64,000 nucleotides of DNA from Arcanobacterium phocae (GTDB lineage Bacteria; Actinomycetota; Actinomycetes; Actinomycetales; Actinomycetaceae), in contig NZ_JABAPM010000001.1 in the NCBI RefSeq assembly GCF_018913465.1, forward strand, positions 310,001-374,000, given 5' to 3'. Under the pieces are notes generated by a model that was not told the origin of the DNA, did no database searches, and saw only the letters and a program-made list of their open reading frames with translations. The translations under genes and the position numbers were made by a program. Of the stretch, positions 49,920 through 59,479 are shown piece by piece (the stretch's first letter is position 1; each line of letters begins with the position of its first letter).

Positions 49920-52757
49920 ATGAACTTGGTGAAAAACAGTGTAATTAGTGGTGTTTGTGCCTTGGCTCTGGTGCTGACTGGGACATCATATGTCAATGCT
50001 TTACCCGCTAAAGACGACCCGGTACTTGTTAATGCGCTTCTAGGCAAACAGCCTATTGAAACTAATGCAACTACGTTGCATCCAAGTGCAGACAGCACTA
50101 TCCCGCAAGTTGCGATTTTAAACCCGGCAAGTGCAACAGATGGAGACAGTGGCTTTCAGCCTAATGATTCGAATGTTACGAAGATTCTTGCTGGCGAGGA
50201 AAATAGTAGCTTCCATAACAATGGTTTTGATACTTGGGACGATGTGTATCTCGTCTACGATCTTGAACAGGTTCGCGATATTAGTACTGTAAAACTGTTT
50301 CATAACGGATATCCAGCGGCCTCATCTACTTTCAAAAACGTCAAAGTTGAAGTAGCTGATAATCGCGAGTTTACACATGCAATAACGCTGACAGATGGGG
50401 ATTATCAGGAAACCAAGGATACCCAGTATATGCCACAAGTCCTTGTTCCATCGCAGACGACAAAAGGACGGTATATCCGAATCTGGCAGAAGGGGCATTA
50501 TATTGAGAATTTTAACGGTAACTGGAGCGGCTTTTCTAATGGAGTAGGTTTCAGGGAAATCGAGGTACTTTCACCAGCCCAACCGGGGGAAGAGCCCAGT
50601 AGTCCAGATACTCCTGATGTCCGCAATATCGCGCTACATAAAAGTCCGTATGTTTACGGATTGGCTCCTAGTAATATTGAGAAAATTAGTGACGGTTCCA
50701 GAGACAGTGGCTATGCTACCCACAATAGTCGTGGCCGTAGATGGCTCCAATTTGAGTACCGCAATACCTATTCAATTTCTCGCATTGTTCTGGATTTAGC
50801 TCCTGGGAACTATAAATTTATTGATGTTGAGGTGTTGGGAAATGCCTCCGATAAACACGGACACAGTGTTTATCGGCATAGCAATGTGAACGTCGAAAAT
50901 GCTCCTTTAGAAATAACACCATCCGCATCGGTCAGTGGCAGAACGATACGTTTCACTATTGAAAAAGATGAAAAATCACCGGTGAACTACCGTGAAGTAG
51001 AGATTTGGGCTGGCGGAAAGAACTTTAATGAAAACCGCCCTAAATACCAAACGCCAAAATCGCCCTATACCGAGTTAGTTTGGTCAGATGAATTTGATAA
51101 CGATAGCGTGGATGAAACCAAGTGGAATATCATCGATGGCATGGCAAACCATGCGGCGATCTATAACCGCAAAGCTGTTTCAATTAAGAAAGACGGTGAA
51201 GGATCGTATCTTGCACTAACGTCGAAGAACTATCCTGATACCGCAGCACTCATTGCTGATGTAGGTTGGGATAAATATAGTGCAGATCAGAATCTTGAAC
51301 CAAAAGTGACATGGTCGTCTGGTCGGGTGGAATCGAAGAATAAGTACTCGTTCCAATATGGTCGAATGGCTGTACGTGCTAAGCCGAATGATTCACAAGG
51401 TATTTGGCCTGCGATTTGGATGCTGGCGCAGGATGAAACTGGGCACGATGAAATAGATGTATTGGAGTACCTAGGTCAGAATCCGTGGGAAGCATGGACA
51501 ACTAATCACTTCGGAATTTTAGGGAAAAATAAAGATCAGATAGGCCATGCTAGCGTTTCTTATGAGGCTTGGAGCCAAGCATTCCATGTATTTGAAGTGG
51601 AGTGGAGCCCCGAAAAAATAGTTTGGTACATCGATGGAAGTTACGCGTTCTCGACAGACCGCGGACGAGGTGAACCATTAGACGGAATGCATTCGCGACC
51701 AATGTTTCCAATTCTGGAAACCCAAGTCGGTGATGGCTGGGTGGGACCAGTAGATTCAGAAAAACAAAATACGAAACAGGAAAGTGAGTTTTTAATCGAT
51801 TGGATTCGTGTCTACCAAGAGCCTAGCCATAACGTAGTTCGTTTCGACGATCTAGAGTGGGCCCGATCAGATGACACACAGATGACACATGGTGGTAGTA
51901 CTGGATACCTCGTTCAACCACAGGCCGTGACATCCGGGATGCGTTTTCTCAGTGATGGCGAAGCCGATTTTGAGAATAAAAATAATTTTTTCTACGGCGG
52001 ACAACCTAGGTATGAAACTAGTCGCTTAGTCGCTGATGAAAAGAACGAAAGTCAATCGCTCACTTACCAAATACCGGATATTCGTGACGTACATTTGACG
52101 ACGTATTATCGGACACTCGCAGATGCGAATGATGTTCTTCCAATTGGTGGCTGGCAAGCGCCGCATGGACATTCTATTCGTGAGAATTATACAGATGGTT
52201 CTCTTGATTTTATAATGGAAAGTTCGTTAGACGGCAGGCAATGGCAGACCATTCATCCACGCGTTGTGGAGAATTTTGTGGAGCCGAATCCAAGTTACGC
52301 CCGCACTACGTTCGACGGTTTGAATTTGCCGAAGGGAACTCGTTTTGTAAGGATCCATTTTCCGCATGTTCAGGCACCGGGTATAGCTCCCACAGACATA
52401 CAGTTAGCTAAGGTAACTTTCTTAGCTGGCCCAGCCGCTGCTGCAAACTGGGCCATTCCAGAGAATGCGCCAGTAGTTGAGGACAAAGAGGGGGTTGTGC
52501 CAGCAAGAAAGTGGGCGATTCCCGAGAATGCGCCAGTGGTCGAGGATAAAGAGGGGGCTGTGTCAGCAAGAAAGTGGGCGATTCCCGAGACTGCCCCAAT
52601 AGTCAGAGACAAAAATGGGATGGTGCCAGAAAATCAAATCAAGCTAGTAACTCCAGCCACTAGGCTTGCTCGGACTGGTTTGAGTATCGTTCTACTTTCG
52701 ATGGTGACGGGAGTCTTAACAGTCGTGGGTGTTGTCCTACGACGTTGTCCGCAGTAG
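49920..52757 (+). CDS. Wall-anchored glycoside hydrolase family 16 with F5/8C modules
   Basis: 945 residues. A signal peptide (about 1-28) precedes an F5/8 type C-like module (about 55-220) and a second one (about 235-360). The GH16 domain follows (about 375-635): LVWSDEFDNDSVDETKWNII, then the catalytic motif EIDVLEYLG (E511, D513, E516) and FLIDWIRVYQEP. A beta-rich region comes next, then three 21-residue repeats (KWAIPENAPVVEDKEG...), LARTG (916-920), a hydrophobic span and RRCPQ, a sortase-type anchor. GH16 cleaves beta-1,3/1,4-glucans or galactose-containing polymers; the neighbouring alpha-galactosidase hints at a galactose-rich substrate. ATG 49920 has a GGAAGG site. Confidence 0.93.
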   Translation: MNLVKNSVISGVCALALVLTGTSYVNALPAKDDPVLVNALLGKQPIETNATTLHPSADSTIPQVAILNPASATDGDSGFQPNDSNVTKILAGEENSSFHNNGFDTWDDVYLVYDLEQVRDISTVKLFHNGYPAASSTFKNVKVEVADNREFTHAITLTDGDYQETKDTQYMPQVLVPSQTTKGRYIRIWQKGHYIENFNGNWSGFSNGVGFREIEVLSPAQPGEEPSSPDTPDVRNIALHKSPYVYGLAPSNIEKISDGSRDSGYATHNSRGRRWLQFEYRNTYSISRIVLDLAPGNYKFIDVEVLGNASDKHGHSVYRHSNVNVENAPLEITPSASVSGRTIRFTIEKDEKSPVNYREVEIWAGGKNFNENRPKYQTPKSPYTELVWSDEFDNDSVDETKWNIIDGMANHAAIYNRKAVSIKKDGEGSYLALTSKNYPDTAALIADVGWDKYSADQNLEPKVTWSSGRVESKNKYSFQYGRMAVRAKPNDSQGIWPAIWMLAQDETGHDEIDVLEYLGQNPWEAWTTNHFGILGKNKDQIGHASVSYEAWSQAFHVFEVEWSPEKIVWYIDGSYAFSTDRGRGEPLDGMHSRPMFPILETQVGDGWVGPVDSEKQNTKQESEFLIDWIRVYQEPSHNVVRFDDLEWARSDDTQMTHGGSTGYLVQPQAVTSGMRFLSDGEADFENKNNFFYGGQPRYETSRLVADEKNESQSLTYQIPDIRDVHLTTYYRTLADANDVLPIGGWQAPHGHSIRENYTDGSLDFIMESSLDGRQWQTIHPRVVENFVEPNPSYARTTFDGLNLPKGTRFVRIHFPHVQAPGIAPTDIQLAKVTFLAGPAAAANWAIPENAPVVEDKEGVVPARKWAIPENAPVVEDKEGAVSARKWAIPETAPIVRDKNGMVPENQIKLVTPATRLARTGLSIVLLSMVTGVLTVVGVVLRRCPQ
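52446..52634 (+). repeat. Three 63-bp in-frame repeats in the GH16 wall-spanning stalk
   Basis: Units start at 52446, 52509 and 52572, each 21 codons and built on WAIPENAPVVEDKEG; the first two are nearly identical at the protein level, the third has diverged (WAIPETAPIVRDKNG). Proline- and charge-rich; probably the flexible wall-spanning stalk before the LARTG anchor. Confidence 0.8.
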
Positions 52758-52762
52758 TTGAT

Positions 52763-52808
52763 GTTTAGCGGCGGAAGATAAACCGTCATCTATCTTCCGC
52801 CGCTAAAC
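52763..52808. terminator. Bidirectional terminator between GH16 and GH36 genes
   Basis: An 18-bp perfect stem (52763-52780 with 52791-52808; GTTTAGCGGCGG...CCGCCGCTAAAC) and a 10-base loop. The right arm ends exactly at the last base of the leftward alpha-galactosidase stop codon. Confidence 0.9.
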
Positions 52809-54982
52809 TATTGGTCGTTGCTAACTGCAGTGACTTCGACCATGACAGCATTGTTCGGGAAAATATGCTTGGACCGTATTCCCCATGTCGCTAAAACTTG
52901 TCCTGGAACTAGCGTGCCTTCGTCGTTCCACCACTGTGGCGCTGGCCGACCGGTGACGTCGGAATCCCCGTATCTCCCCGCGCCACCAAATGGTCGAACG
53001 CGGTACATTAAATCTGAGCGCAAACCAGGTAACACTACTGGGCGAATAGGGTAGTCTGCTGAGCTTGCAAGCTGGCAGATAGTAAATAAGCCAAAGGTTC
53101 TGTCTTGAGATACCACGCCGTCAACGCGGACGGCTGGATCTAGTGCGTCGCCGTGGACGCTCTGCATCGGCTCAGTAATCGCTTCCTTGTGTAACGTAAC
53201 CCATTCGCCACTGAGCCACCGATCTAAATCACTTAATTGAGTTAAATCTAGTTCAAAGCCAAAACCGTAGGGGAAAGCAACGGCTGCACGGGTGGTCAGC
53301 GTTGTTGTCCGGCCAGTTTGGTGTGATGGAGAGGCTGAGATATGAGCACCCAGCATCTCCGGTGGCAGGAGCAACGATGTGTAACGTTGAATATCGGCGC
53401 GTTCGATTGGATCCGTACAATCGGATGTCCACACCGAATGCGTGAGTTCACTAATCTGCAAGTCAACACGACCACCGCCAGAAGCACAATTTTCGATTGC
53501 TAGCTCAGGGAACTTTTCATGTAGCTGGCGAACCAGCTGGTAATACGCCAAAGTTTGATCATGGACGGCTGGACGTCCAGTGTAAGGCGAAATAGCCTCT
53601 GTAATGAAACGATTGTGATCCCATTTGATGTAATCGATCCCCACCTGCTCAATGAGCGCGGAAATATGATCAAGAATGTAGGCGAAGGCTTGCGGATTAG
53701 CTAAATCGAGAACGTATTCGTGGCGTCCGGGCAACGGTAGACGATCGTTGTTTGGTCGGAGGACCCAATCGGCGTGTGCGCGCGCTAGATCAGAATTGAG
53801 GGATATCATCTCCGGCTCAAACCAGAGGCCAAATTCCATTCCGTTAGCGTGGACGTGATCCGCTAGCGGAGCAAGACCATCTGGCCACACGTCATAGTCG
53901 ACTTCCCAATCGCCGAGGGCAGCAAAGTCATCGTGACGGCCTCGGAACCAGCCGTCGTCAACAACAAAGCGCTCTATCCCCATATCCGCTGCCATGCTGG
54001 CAAGGTTAGTTAGGGTTTGTGGCTTTTGCTGGAAATAAACTGCTTCCCAGGTGTTTAGCGTGATTGGCCGGCGGGTGCCCGTGCGAAAATTCGCGTGAAC
54101 ACGGCGCAGGTGGTGATGAAATCGTGATGATAGCTCAGTTAAGCCTTCTCCCCAGGAACCAATGAGCCGGGGAGAGGTGTAGCTTTCGCCAGGGTTGAGC
54201 TTGATCTCTCCCGGATAAAGTAGCTCTTCGCCACCAAGTAGCCCATGCGTATAAGCGGTTCGTTCGGCAAAGTGTCCGGTGTTGCCGCTCCATGCAGTAT
54301 GTACGCCATACACAGTGCCGTGGGTGAAATCGAATCCGGGAGCCCCGGCGCAGAAAAGGAAGCCGGAGGAGAAACCTGGCCGGCCGATCCAGGATTCTTG
54401 CGAGAAAAAGCCTTGCTCGAAGTTGTGCCGTTGCGGAGCACGCTCACGTAGATGATGTCCGGTAAAAGTTAATAGTTCGCGTGCTGTGGGCGGAACTGGG
54501 AACGCCAGCCGTAGGCGGTTGACTCCGAGTGTGCTGTTTCCTACGTTGGTGATTGTTGCTTGTTGAACCAGAAGGCCACTGCTATTAATGCTTAGCGTGA
54601 CGCTTAGTTCGACGTCGTCGCCCTCTGCGGTAAAAGTGTATGAGGAGTCCGTGGACTCATGGTTTGTTACTCGAAAGTCAGGAAAGAGGACTTTGCTGTC
54701 TCGGGTGAGGGTAAGCATGGGGGTGCCGGACCAGCCTTGGGACTGCAATGGCATCAGCGATGCATATTCTGCTTGATCGATGCCGGCGTTAATCAGTTGG
54801 GCGGCTTGCGAGAAGAAAAGGGATGAATGCGCTTGTGCATCGAAGTCGCGTCCCCAGTATGTGATTGTGGGCAACGTGGGAGTTTGGGATATGACGACGG
54901 CGGTGCGAGGTGCCTCGATAGGCGCTTCGGTTCCGGTTGGCAGTGGCTGGTGTAGCACAATGTCATTACTAGTGGCATTCAT
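52808..54982 (-). CDS. Alpha-galactosidase (GH36)
   Basis: 724 residues from the ATG at 54982, eight bases after a GGAG site; ATG and GTG options two to three codons earlier sit too close to that site. The GH36 architecture is complete: N-terminal beta-sandwich (about 1-300), catalytic barrel with RFVVDDGWFRGR and the nucleophile Asp in YIKWDHNRF (D455), the acid/base region SDCTDPIERAD (D521 to D524), and a C-terminal beta-domain. No signal peptide, so it acts in the cytoplasm on imported alpha-galactosides, consistent with the ABC importer next door. Transcribed divergently from that importer across 200 bases. Confidence 0.95.
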   Translation of the reverse strand: MNATSNDIVLHQPLPTGTEAPIEAPRTAVVISQTPTLPTITYWGRDFDAQAHSSLFFSQAAQLINAGIDQAEYASLMPLQSQGWSGTPMLTLTRDSKVLFPDFRVTNHESTDSSYTFTAEGDDVELSVTLSINSSGLLVQQATITNVGNSTLGVNRLRLAFPVPPTARELLTFTGHHLRERAPQRHNFEQGFFSQESWIGRPGFSSGFLFCAGAPGFDFTHGTVYGVHTAWSGNTGHFAERTAYTHGLLGGEELLYPGEIKLNPGESYTSPRLIGSWGEGLTELSSRFHHHLRRVHANFRTGTRRPITLNTWEAVYFQQKPQTLTNLASMAADMGIERFVVDDGWFRGRHDDFAALGDWEVDYDVWPDGLAPLADHVHANGMEFGLWFEPEMISLNSDLARAHADWVLRPNNDRLPLPGRHEYVLDLANPQAFAYILDHISALIEQVGIDYIKWDHNRFITEAISPYTGRPAVHDQTLAYYQLVRQLHEKFPELAIENCASGGGRVDLQISELTHSVWTSDCTDPIERADIQRYTSLLLPPEMLGAHISASPSHQTGRTTTLTTRAAVAFPYGFGFELDLTQLSDLDRWLSGEWVTLHKEAITEPMQSVHGDALDPAVRVDGVVSQDRTFGLFTICQLASSADYPIRPVVLPGLRSDLMYRVRPFGGAGRYGDSDVTGRPAPQWWNDEGTLVPGQVLATWGIRSKHIFPNNAVMVEVTAVSNDQ

Positions 54983-55168
54983 CGTCATCACTCCAAGTAG
55001 CTATTGCCGTGTTGCCTGAGGGGAGGACTGCAGTACTTATGCACATCTCACGTCAGGACCATAAGTTACGTATGATAGATATGAAAAGGCTACCACCATT
55101 TTTATTAATGGATAAATAGAGTTGGGTATAAGCCCTGATTTAACGGTAATTCTATTAAAACCACTTGC

Positions 55169-55186
55169 TATGGAACCGATACCATG
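55169..55186 (+). promoter_or_regulatory. LacI-type operator inside the sugar-ABC promoter spacer
   Basis: TATGGAACCGATACCATG, CG-centred palindrome, whose complement CATGGTATCGGTTCCATA matches the GH16 operator at nearly all positions. It lies between -35 TTGCTA (55165-55170) and -10 TATCAT (55187-55192), 16 bases apart, the same placement as at 49825-49840. Confidence 0.8.
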
Positions 55187-55261
55187 TATCATGTTTCTAT
55201 GGACGCGAAATCTTCGTACCGTTCCATAAGGTTTAAGATCATACCCTTCAAGGAGGAAGGC

Positions 55262-56614
55262 ATGAATCGCAAGAAGATGTGGAAAAGTACCGCAGTAGTA
55301 GCTATGGTTGCGGCGTTATCTCTCGCAGGTTGCGCAAATAATCCAACAGCAACTAGTTCTGATGCGGCCGATACAACCGCTACCGATTACTGGCCAGCAG
55401 CAACGAATAAGCTCGATGGGACAGAACTTACTATCTGGGCTGCTCAAACATCGAACAAGATTCCGGCTAAAGTAGCCGAAGAATTTGAAAAGGCCACTGG
55501 TGCCAAAGTCAAGATTGAAACTATCCCAGATAATTACGAGTCCAATGTCCAAACGAAAGTAACAACAGGGGACACTCCGGATCTGTTGCTCTGGCAGCCA
55601 ACATCGTCAGCTTTGGCTGGATTTGTTGCGCAAGATAAATTGCAGGTACTCGACAATGCGCCTTTCCTTTCTAACTATAATAAAGGGATTCCGGAAGCTG
55701 GCGGGGAAATCGATGGAAAGCGGTATGCTGTTCTCATCTCTTCGCCGGACGTAGAAGGTATCTACTACAACAAGGAAGTCTTTGAAAAGGCTGGCATCAC
55801 TGAGATGCCACAGAACTGGAAAGAATTCATTGCTGATGCGGAAAAGATTCGCGATGCTAACATTCCAGGAGTCGAGTCTCCATTGTTTGAGATGGCTGGT
55901 GACCAGTGGGGCACTCAGTGGGCGGTAAACGTCCAACTTGCTGATGCTGCTAAGGACGGTCTATGGGATCGGATCAATGAGAACAAGGATTCGTTCGAAG
56001 GTCCTGACATTCTCGGAGCTATCAAGGAATATCAACGCATGTTTGACGATGGCTTGTACAACAAGGATGCTGGATCGGCAAAGTTTGACGAGCAAACATC
56101 GGCCTTGTGGGAAGGCAAGACCGCAATGATCATCCAAGCTAACGGTGCTTTTGGAGCAATCCAAGCCCTTGCAGGTAATGATAAGCAGGCTCTAGATCAG
56201 AAGATCGGTTTCTTCCCGATTTCCAAAGAAAGCACCATGGGTACATCCATTCCGCAACAAACTGGTGGCGTGGTTGCATTCAAGACTGGAGATGACAAGC
56301 GCGAAGCTGCAGCTCGTCAATTCCTCAATTTCTGGATGTCAGATGGATATGAGGCTTTTGTCAAGGATCAAAACATTGTCTCAGTACTTTCCACGGTAGA
56401 GACTCCAGATTCGGTCCCACAGGCTTTGATCGATTCGGCAAAGTCCCTTGAGAATGCTCAAGGATCGATGCAGTCGCTGGCAGTTGCAAATCCGGATCTG
56501 TACCTCAACTTGGCCAACATGGTCAATGGAACTGTAACAGCCGAGGAAGCAGCTAAAGCAACTCAGGATCAGTTTGCTCAGTTAGCTAAGGCTCAAGGAG
56601 TTAAGGGCTTCTAA
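55262..56614 (+). CDS. Sugar ABC transporter solute-binding lipoprotein
   Basis: 450 residues from the ATG at 55262, which has a strong AGGAGGAAGG ribosome site; the in-frame upstream ATG lies inside the leader. Lipobox SLAGC (Cys at about residue 23), then a low-complexity linker and a family 1 extracellular solute-binding domain: LTIWAAQTSNKIPAKVAEEFE, the EGIYYNKEVFEKAGI segment and QTGGVVAFKTGDDKREAAAR. It captures an oligosaccharide outside the cell. Its partners are the two permeases and, presumably, an ATPase encoded elsewhere (no MsmK-like gene in the operon). A hairpin follows the gene. Confidence 0.94.
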   Translation: MNRKKMWKSTAVVAMVAALSLAGCANNPTATSSDAADTTATDYWPAATNKLDGTELTIWAAQTSNKIPAKVAEEFEKATGAKVKIETIPDNYESNVQTKVTTGDTPDLLLWQPTSSALAGFVAQDKLQVLDNAPFLSNYNKGIPEAGGEIDGKRYAVLISSPDVEGIYYNKEVFEKAGITEMPQNWKEFIADAEKIRDANIPGVESPLFEMAGDQWGTQWAVNVQLADAAKDGLWDRINENKDSFEGPDILGAIKEYQRMFDDGLYNKDAGSAKFDEQTSALWEGKTAMIIQANGAFGAIQALAGNDKQALDQKIGFFPISKESTMGTSIPQQTGGVVAFKTGDDKREAAARQFLNFWMSDGYEAFVKDQNIVSVLSTVETPDSVPQALIDSAKSLENAQGSMQSLAVANPDLYLNLANMVNGTVTAEEAAKATQDQFAQLAKAQGVKGF

Positions 56615-56645
56615 TAAATAATTCTCCTCTCCATTGGAAACCCAT

Positions 56646-56679
56646 GTGCGGGGACAGTGCCCTAGCGCTGTCCCCGCAC
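56646..56679 (+). terminator. Intra-operon hairpin after the binding-protein gene
   Basis: GTGCGGGGACAG (56646-56657) pairs with CTGTCCCCGCAC (56668-56679), extended inward by AGTGC/GCGCT, loop CCTA. Partial terminator or 3'-stabiliser that would keep binding protein more abundant than the permeases. Confidence 0.75.
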
Positions 56680-56720
56680 TAAATTTAGAGATACTTTTAA
56701 TTGACCACATCGAGGTTGCT

Positions 56721-57596
56721 ATGAATCGGCACAAACGCAGTTACCCGCTGTATTATCTGGTTCCTGCCGGAATCATTCTGACTATGTTTTTTATCGTGCC
56801 AACGATAATGAATTTTGCATACGCATTTACTAATTGGTCGGCTTTTAACAAGACAATTGAATTCAACGGCCTTGATAATATTTACGAGCTTTTTGCATCA
56901 GGTACCCTGCTTGCTGATATACGCGTAACGATTGTTTACGCGGTTCTTGTTGCGATTTTCCAAAATATTTTTGGCCTTGGACTGGCAGTATTATTCGAAG
57001 ACGATACCCGGCTCAACCGCTTCGGCCGTACCTTGTTCTTCATCCCAGTGATTATGTCTGCGTTAGCTGCCGGATACATTTGGCAGGCGCTATTGAAAAC
57101 AGATGGTGTGTTTAACCAGATTTTGTCGTTCTTCCTCGGACACGACGTCGCAATTCAGTGGCTAGGATCTCCGCGCTGGACAATCGTTTTAGTTGCTGCT
57201 GTTCACGCGTGGAAATGGATGGGCTTTTCGATGCTCACCTACTTAGCCGGATTGAAAACCATTGATTCTCAAGTTATTGAGGCCGCTACTATCGACGGCG
57301 CCTCGCGCACCCAAATTTTCTGGAAAATTAAGTTCCCGTTACTTGCTCCGGCCTTAACTTTCAATATTGCTACAGCTCTTCTTGGATCAATGAACTCGTT
57401 CGATATTGTCCAGGCAATGACTGCCGGTGGGCCCGGTGGCTCTACCGAAGTTCTTAACCTGTTTATCTGGCGAACATTCGGAAAAGGTCTCTATGCACAG
57501 TCAACTACGATGAGTTTCGTTTTGTTTGTCTTAGTTACTCTGATTGCTATTCCGGTTATTACATACTTGCGTAAACGAGAGGATAAGGTACTGTGA
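56721..57596 (+). CDS. Sugar ABC transporter permease (MalF/UgpA-like)
   Basis: 291 residues from the ATG at 56721. Six spans; the EAA motif is EAATIDGASRTQIFWKIKFPLL, residues about 190-212, with invariant Glu-Ala-Ala and Gly. N-terminus LYYLVPAGIILTMFFIVPTI is a standard signal-anchor. Carbohydrate-importer permease of the MalF class. Its stop overlaps the next permease start (GTGA). Confidence 0.95.
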   Translation: MNRHKRSYPLYYLVPAGIILTMFFIVPTIMNFAYAFTNWSAFNKTIEFNGLDNIYELFASGTLLADIRVTIVYAVLVAIFQNIFGLGLAVLFEDDTRLNRFGRTLFFIPVIMSALAAGYIWQALLKTDGVFNQILSFFLGHDVAIQWLGSPRWTIVLVAAVHAWKWMGFSMLTYLAGLKTIDSQVIEAATIDGASRTQIFWKIKFPLLAPALTFNIATALLGSMNSFDIVQAMTAGGPGGSTEVLNLFIWRTFGKGLYAQSTTMSFVLFVLVTLIAIPVITYLRKREDKVL

Positions 57597-58441
57597 ACAC
57601 GTCGTCAATCATTCACAAGCGAAGCTGGGCGCAACGTATCCGACATGCTGTCCTTGTTTTCGTCGTCATTGCTGTCCTTCTAGCAATCCCATTTTGGGTT
57701 GCTTTAGTAACTGCAGGAAAAAGCCAGGCAGAGGCAGTTACTCCGAATTTATCTTTACCATCTAGTTGGCAGTTATTCGAAAATTTCGCAGCTGTTATGA
57801 CTGAAGGAAAGATGCTCAAAGCTTTCCTCGGATCCGTTATTGTTACGGTTCCATCAGTTGTTATCGCATTATTATTTGGGTCGATGGCCGCCTGGATTTT
57901 TGCTCGTAAAACTTCACGTGCAAACGCTATCTTGTACACGATATTCATTTCGGGTCTGATATTGCCGCCGTCGGTAGTGACGATGATGCTACTGCTTAAA
58001 ATCCTAGGTTTAGCAGGTACTGCGGTCGGTATGATCGGGGTCTATACCGGAATCTATCTATCCATAGTGATTTTCTTTATCACTGGTTTTGTCCGCACTA
58101 TCCCGTACTCGCTGGAGGAAGCTGCTCGAATCGACGGGGCAGGACCAACGCAGATCTTCTTCAAAGTTATCTTCCCATTGCTCATGCCTACGTTAGCGTC
58201 AGCAACAATTTTGGTTGTGCTCTACATCTGGAACGATGTGTTCTACGCTCTGTTCATTCTCTCTGGCAAGCTTGACACTCTACCGCTTAACCTGTACAAC
58301 GTTGCGAGCGCAGGTTTGTACCTGAATAACTGGCATTACATATTTGCCTACATTATTCTAATGTCCATTCCGCTGTTGATTATTTTCATTGTGGGTCAAC
58401 GCAAGATCATTTCCGGTATTACCGGAGGCGCGGTTAAGTAA
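57593..58441 (+). CDS. Sugar ABC transporter permease (MalG/UgpE-like)
   Basis: 282 residues, GTG start at 57593 overlapping the stop of the first permease. Six spans with the EAA loop EEAARIDGAGPTQIFFKVIF, and the typical MalG C-terminus GQRKIISGITGGAVK. It pairs with the first permease to form the translocation channel. The next gene, the LacI regulator, starts 15 bases downstream. Confidence 0.95.
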   Translation: MNTSSIIHKRSWAQRIRHAVLVFVVIAVLLAIPFWVALVTAGKSQAEAVTPNLSLPSSWQLFENFAAVMTEGKMLKAFLGSVIVTVPSVVIALLFGSMAAWIFARKTSRANAILYTIFISGLILPPSVVTMMLLLKILGLAGTAVGMIGVYTGIYLSIVIFFITGFVRTIPYSLEEAARIDGAGPTQIFFKVIFPLLMPTLASATILVVLYIWNDVFYALFILSGKLDTLPLNLYNVASAGLYLNNWHYIFAYIILMSIPLLIIFIVGQRKIISGITGGAVK

Positions 58442-58456
58442 TTGAAGGAGGCAGGT

Positions 58457-59470
58457 GTGGCTGGCAAAAATTCTCATCCTGTTATTAAAGATGTTGCTGC
58501 TTGCGCAGGAGTGTCGGTCTCGACCGTCTCCCGTTTTCTCAACAATTCGCCACGGCTGAGTGAAGAGAGCAAGGAGAAGATTGCGCGTGCAATAGAATTG
58601 TTGGGATACCGACCCAGCAGTATTGCGCGGGGGTTGGTTAATTCACGAATAAAAACGATTGCGATTTTATCGACGAACACAACGTTGCTTGGCTCTGCAT
58701 TGGCAATTGAAGGTATTGAAGACGAAGCACGTTCTCAAGACTATTCTGTGATGATCACGCGTCTCGACGGCGATACCCCGGAAGATTTGAAACGTTCTGT
58801 AGACTTGGTTCTAGACCTCAACCCAAGCGGAATTGTTTTACTTAAGTACGACGATAAAGCCGAGATCGCGCGTCGTCTTATTCCAGAAAATGTTCCGCTT
58901 GTTGTTATCGGTGGCACACCAGAAACGATGATCGATCAAGTCTCATTAAACGAATATGAAGGTGGCCGAGAAATCACTGAATATTTGCTAGGCCTGGGCC
59001 ATCCCACAGTCCATCATTTACGTATTCCGATTCGTTCCGAAGGTAATAGTCGTACTGATGGTTGGGAAGCAGCGCTCAAAGCACGCGGAGTTCCTGTTCC
59101 ACAGATGCTAGAAACGACGTGGCGTCCACAAGATGCAAGAGCTATCGGGGGAAAATTGGCGGCAGACAAGTCTGTTTCTGCTATTTTTGCGGGTAACGAT
59201 GAAATTGCCATGGGGGTTATCCGGGGACTTACTGATCATGGTGTTCGCGTGCCAGAAGACGTGTCAGTTGTTGGCTTCGATGACCATATGCTTGCCCAAA
59301 TCTGGAAGCCCGGAATCACCACGATGCGCCAGAATTTTGCGCAGGCAGGGCGGGAAGCGGTAAAAGCTCTTTTGCGTCGATTGCGCGAGCCTGACGCTCC
59401 CAGCCATACGATTTCAGTTCCCGGTACGTTGGTATACCGAGAATCAGCAACGCGCTACCGGCCTAGGTAA
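58457..59470 (+). CDS. LacI-family transcriptional regulator
   Basis: 337 residues from the GTG at 58457, five bases after AAGGAGG; a TTG at 58442 lies on that site. N-terminal helix-turn-helix (about 1-50): IKDVAACAGVSVSTVSRFLN, hinge ARGLVNSRIKTIAIL. A periplasmic-binding-like effector domain (about 60-335) with VPLVVIGGTPETMIDQ, ISAIFAGNDEIAMGVI-type and GITTMRQNFAQAGREAV. Last gene of the sugar-transport operon. The operators at 49825-49840 and 55169-55186 are its likely targets, so it should repress both the transporter and the GH16 gene until the sugar is present. Confidence 0.95.
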   Translation: MAGKNSHPVIKDVAACAGVSVSTVSRFLNNSPRLSEESKEKIARAIELLGYRPSSIARGLVNSRIKTIAILSTNTTLLGSALAIEGIEDEARSQDYSVMITRLDGDTPEDLKRSVDLVLDLNPSGIVLLKYDDKAEIARRLIPENVPLVVIGGTPETMIDQVSLNEYEGGREITEYLLGLGHPTVHHLRIPIRSEGNSRTDGWEAALKARGVPVPQMLETTWRPQDARAIGGKLAADKSVSAIFAGNDEIAMGVIRGLTDHGVRVPEDVSVVGFDDHMLAQIWKPGITTMRQNFAQAGREAVKALLRRLREPDAPSHTISVPGTLVYRESATRYRPR

Positions 59471-59479
59471 AACTCACTA

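Noticed and set aside
52446-52634. Possible CRISPR array from the evenly spaced repeats
   Set aside because: The units are contiguous, in frame and coding, with no spacers.
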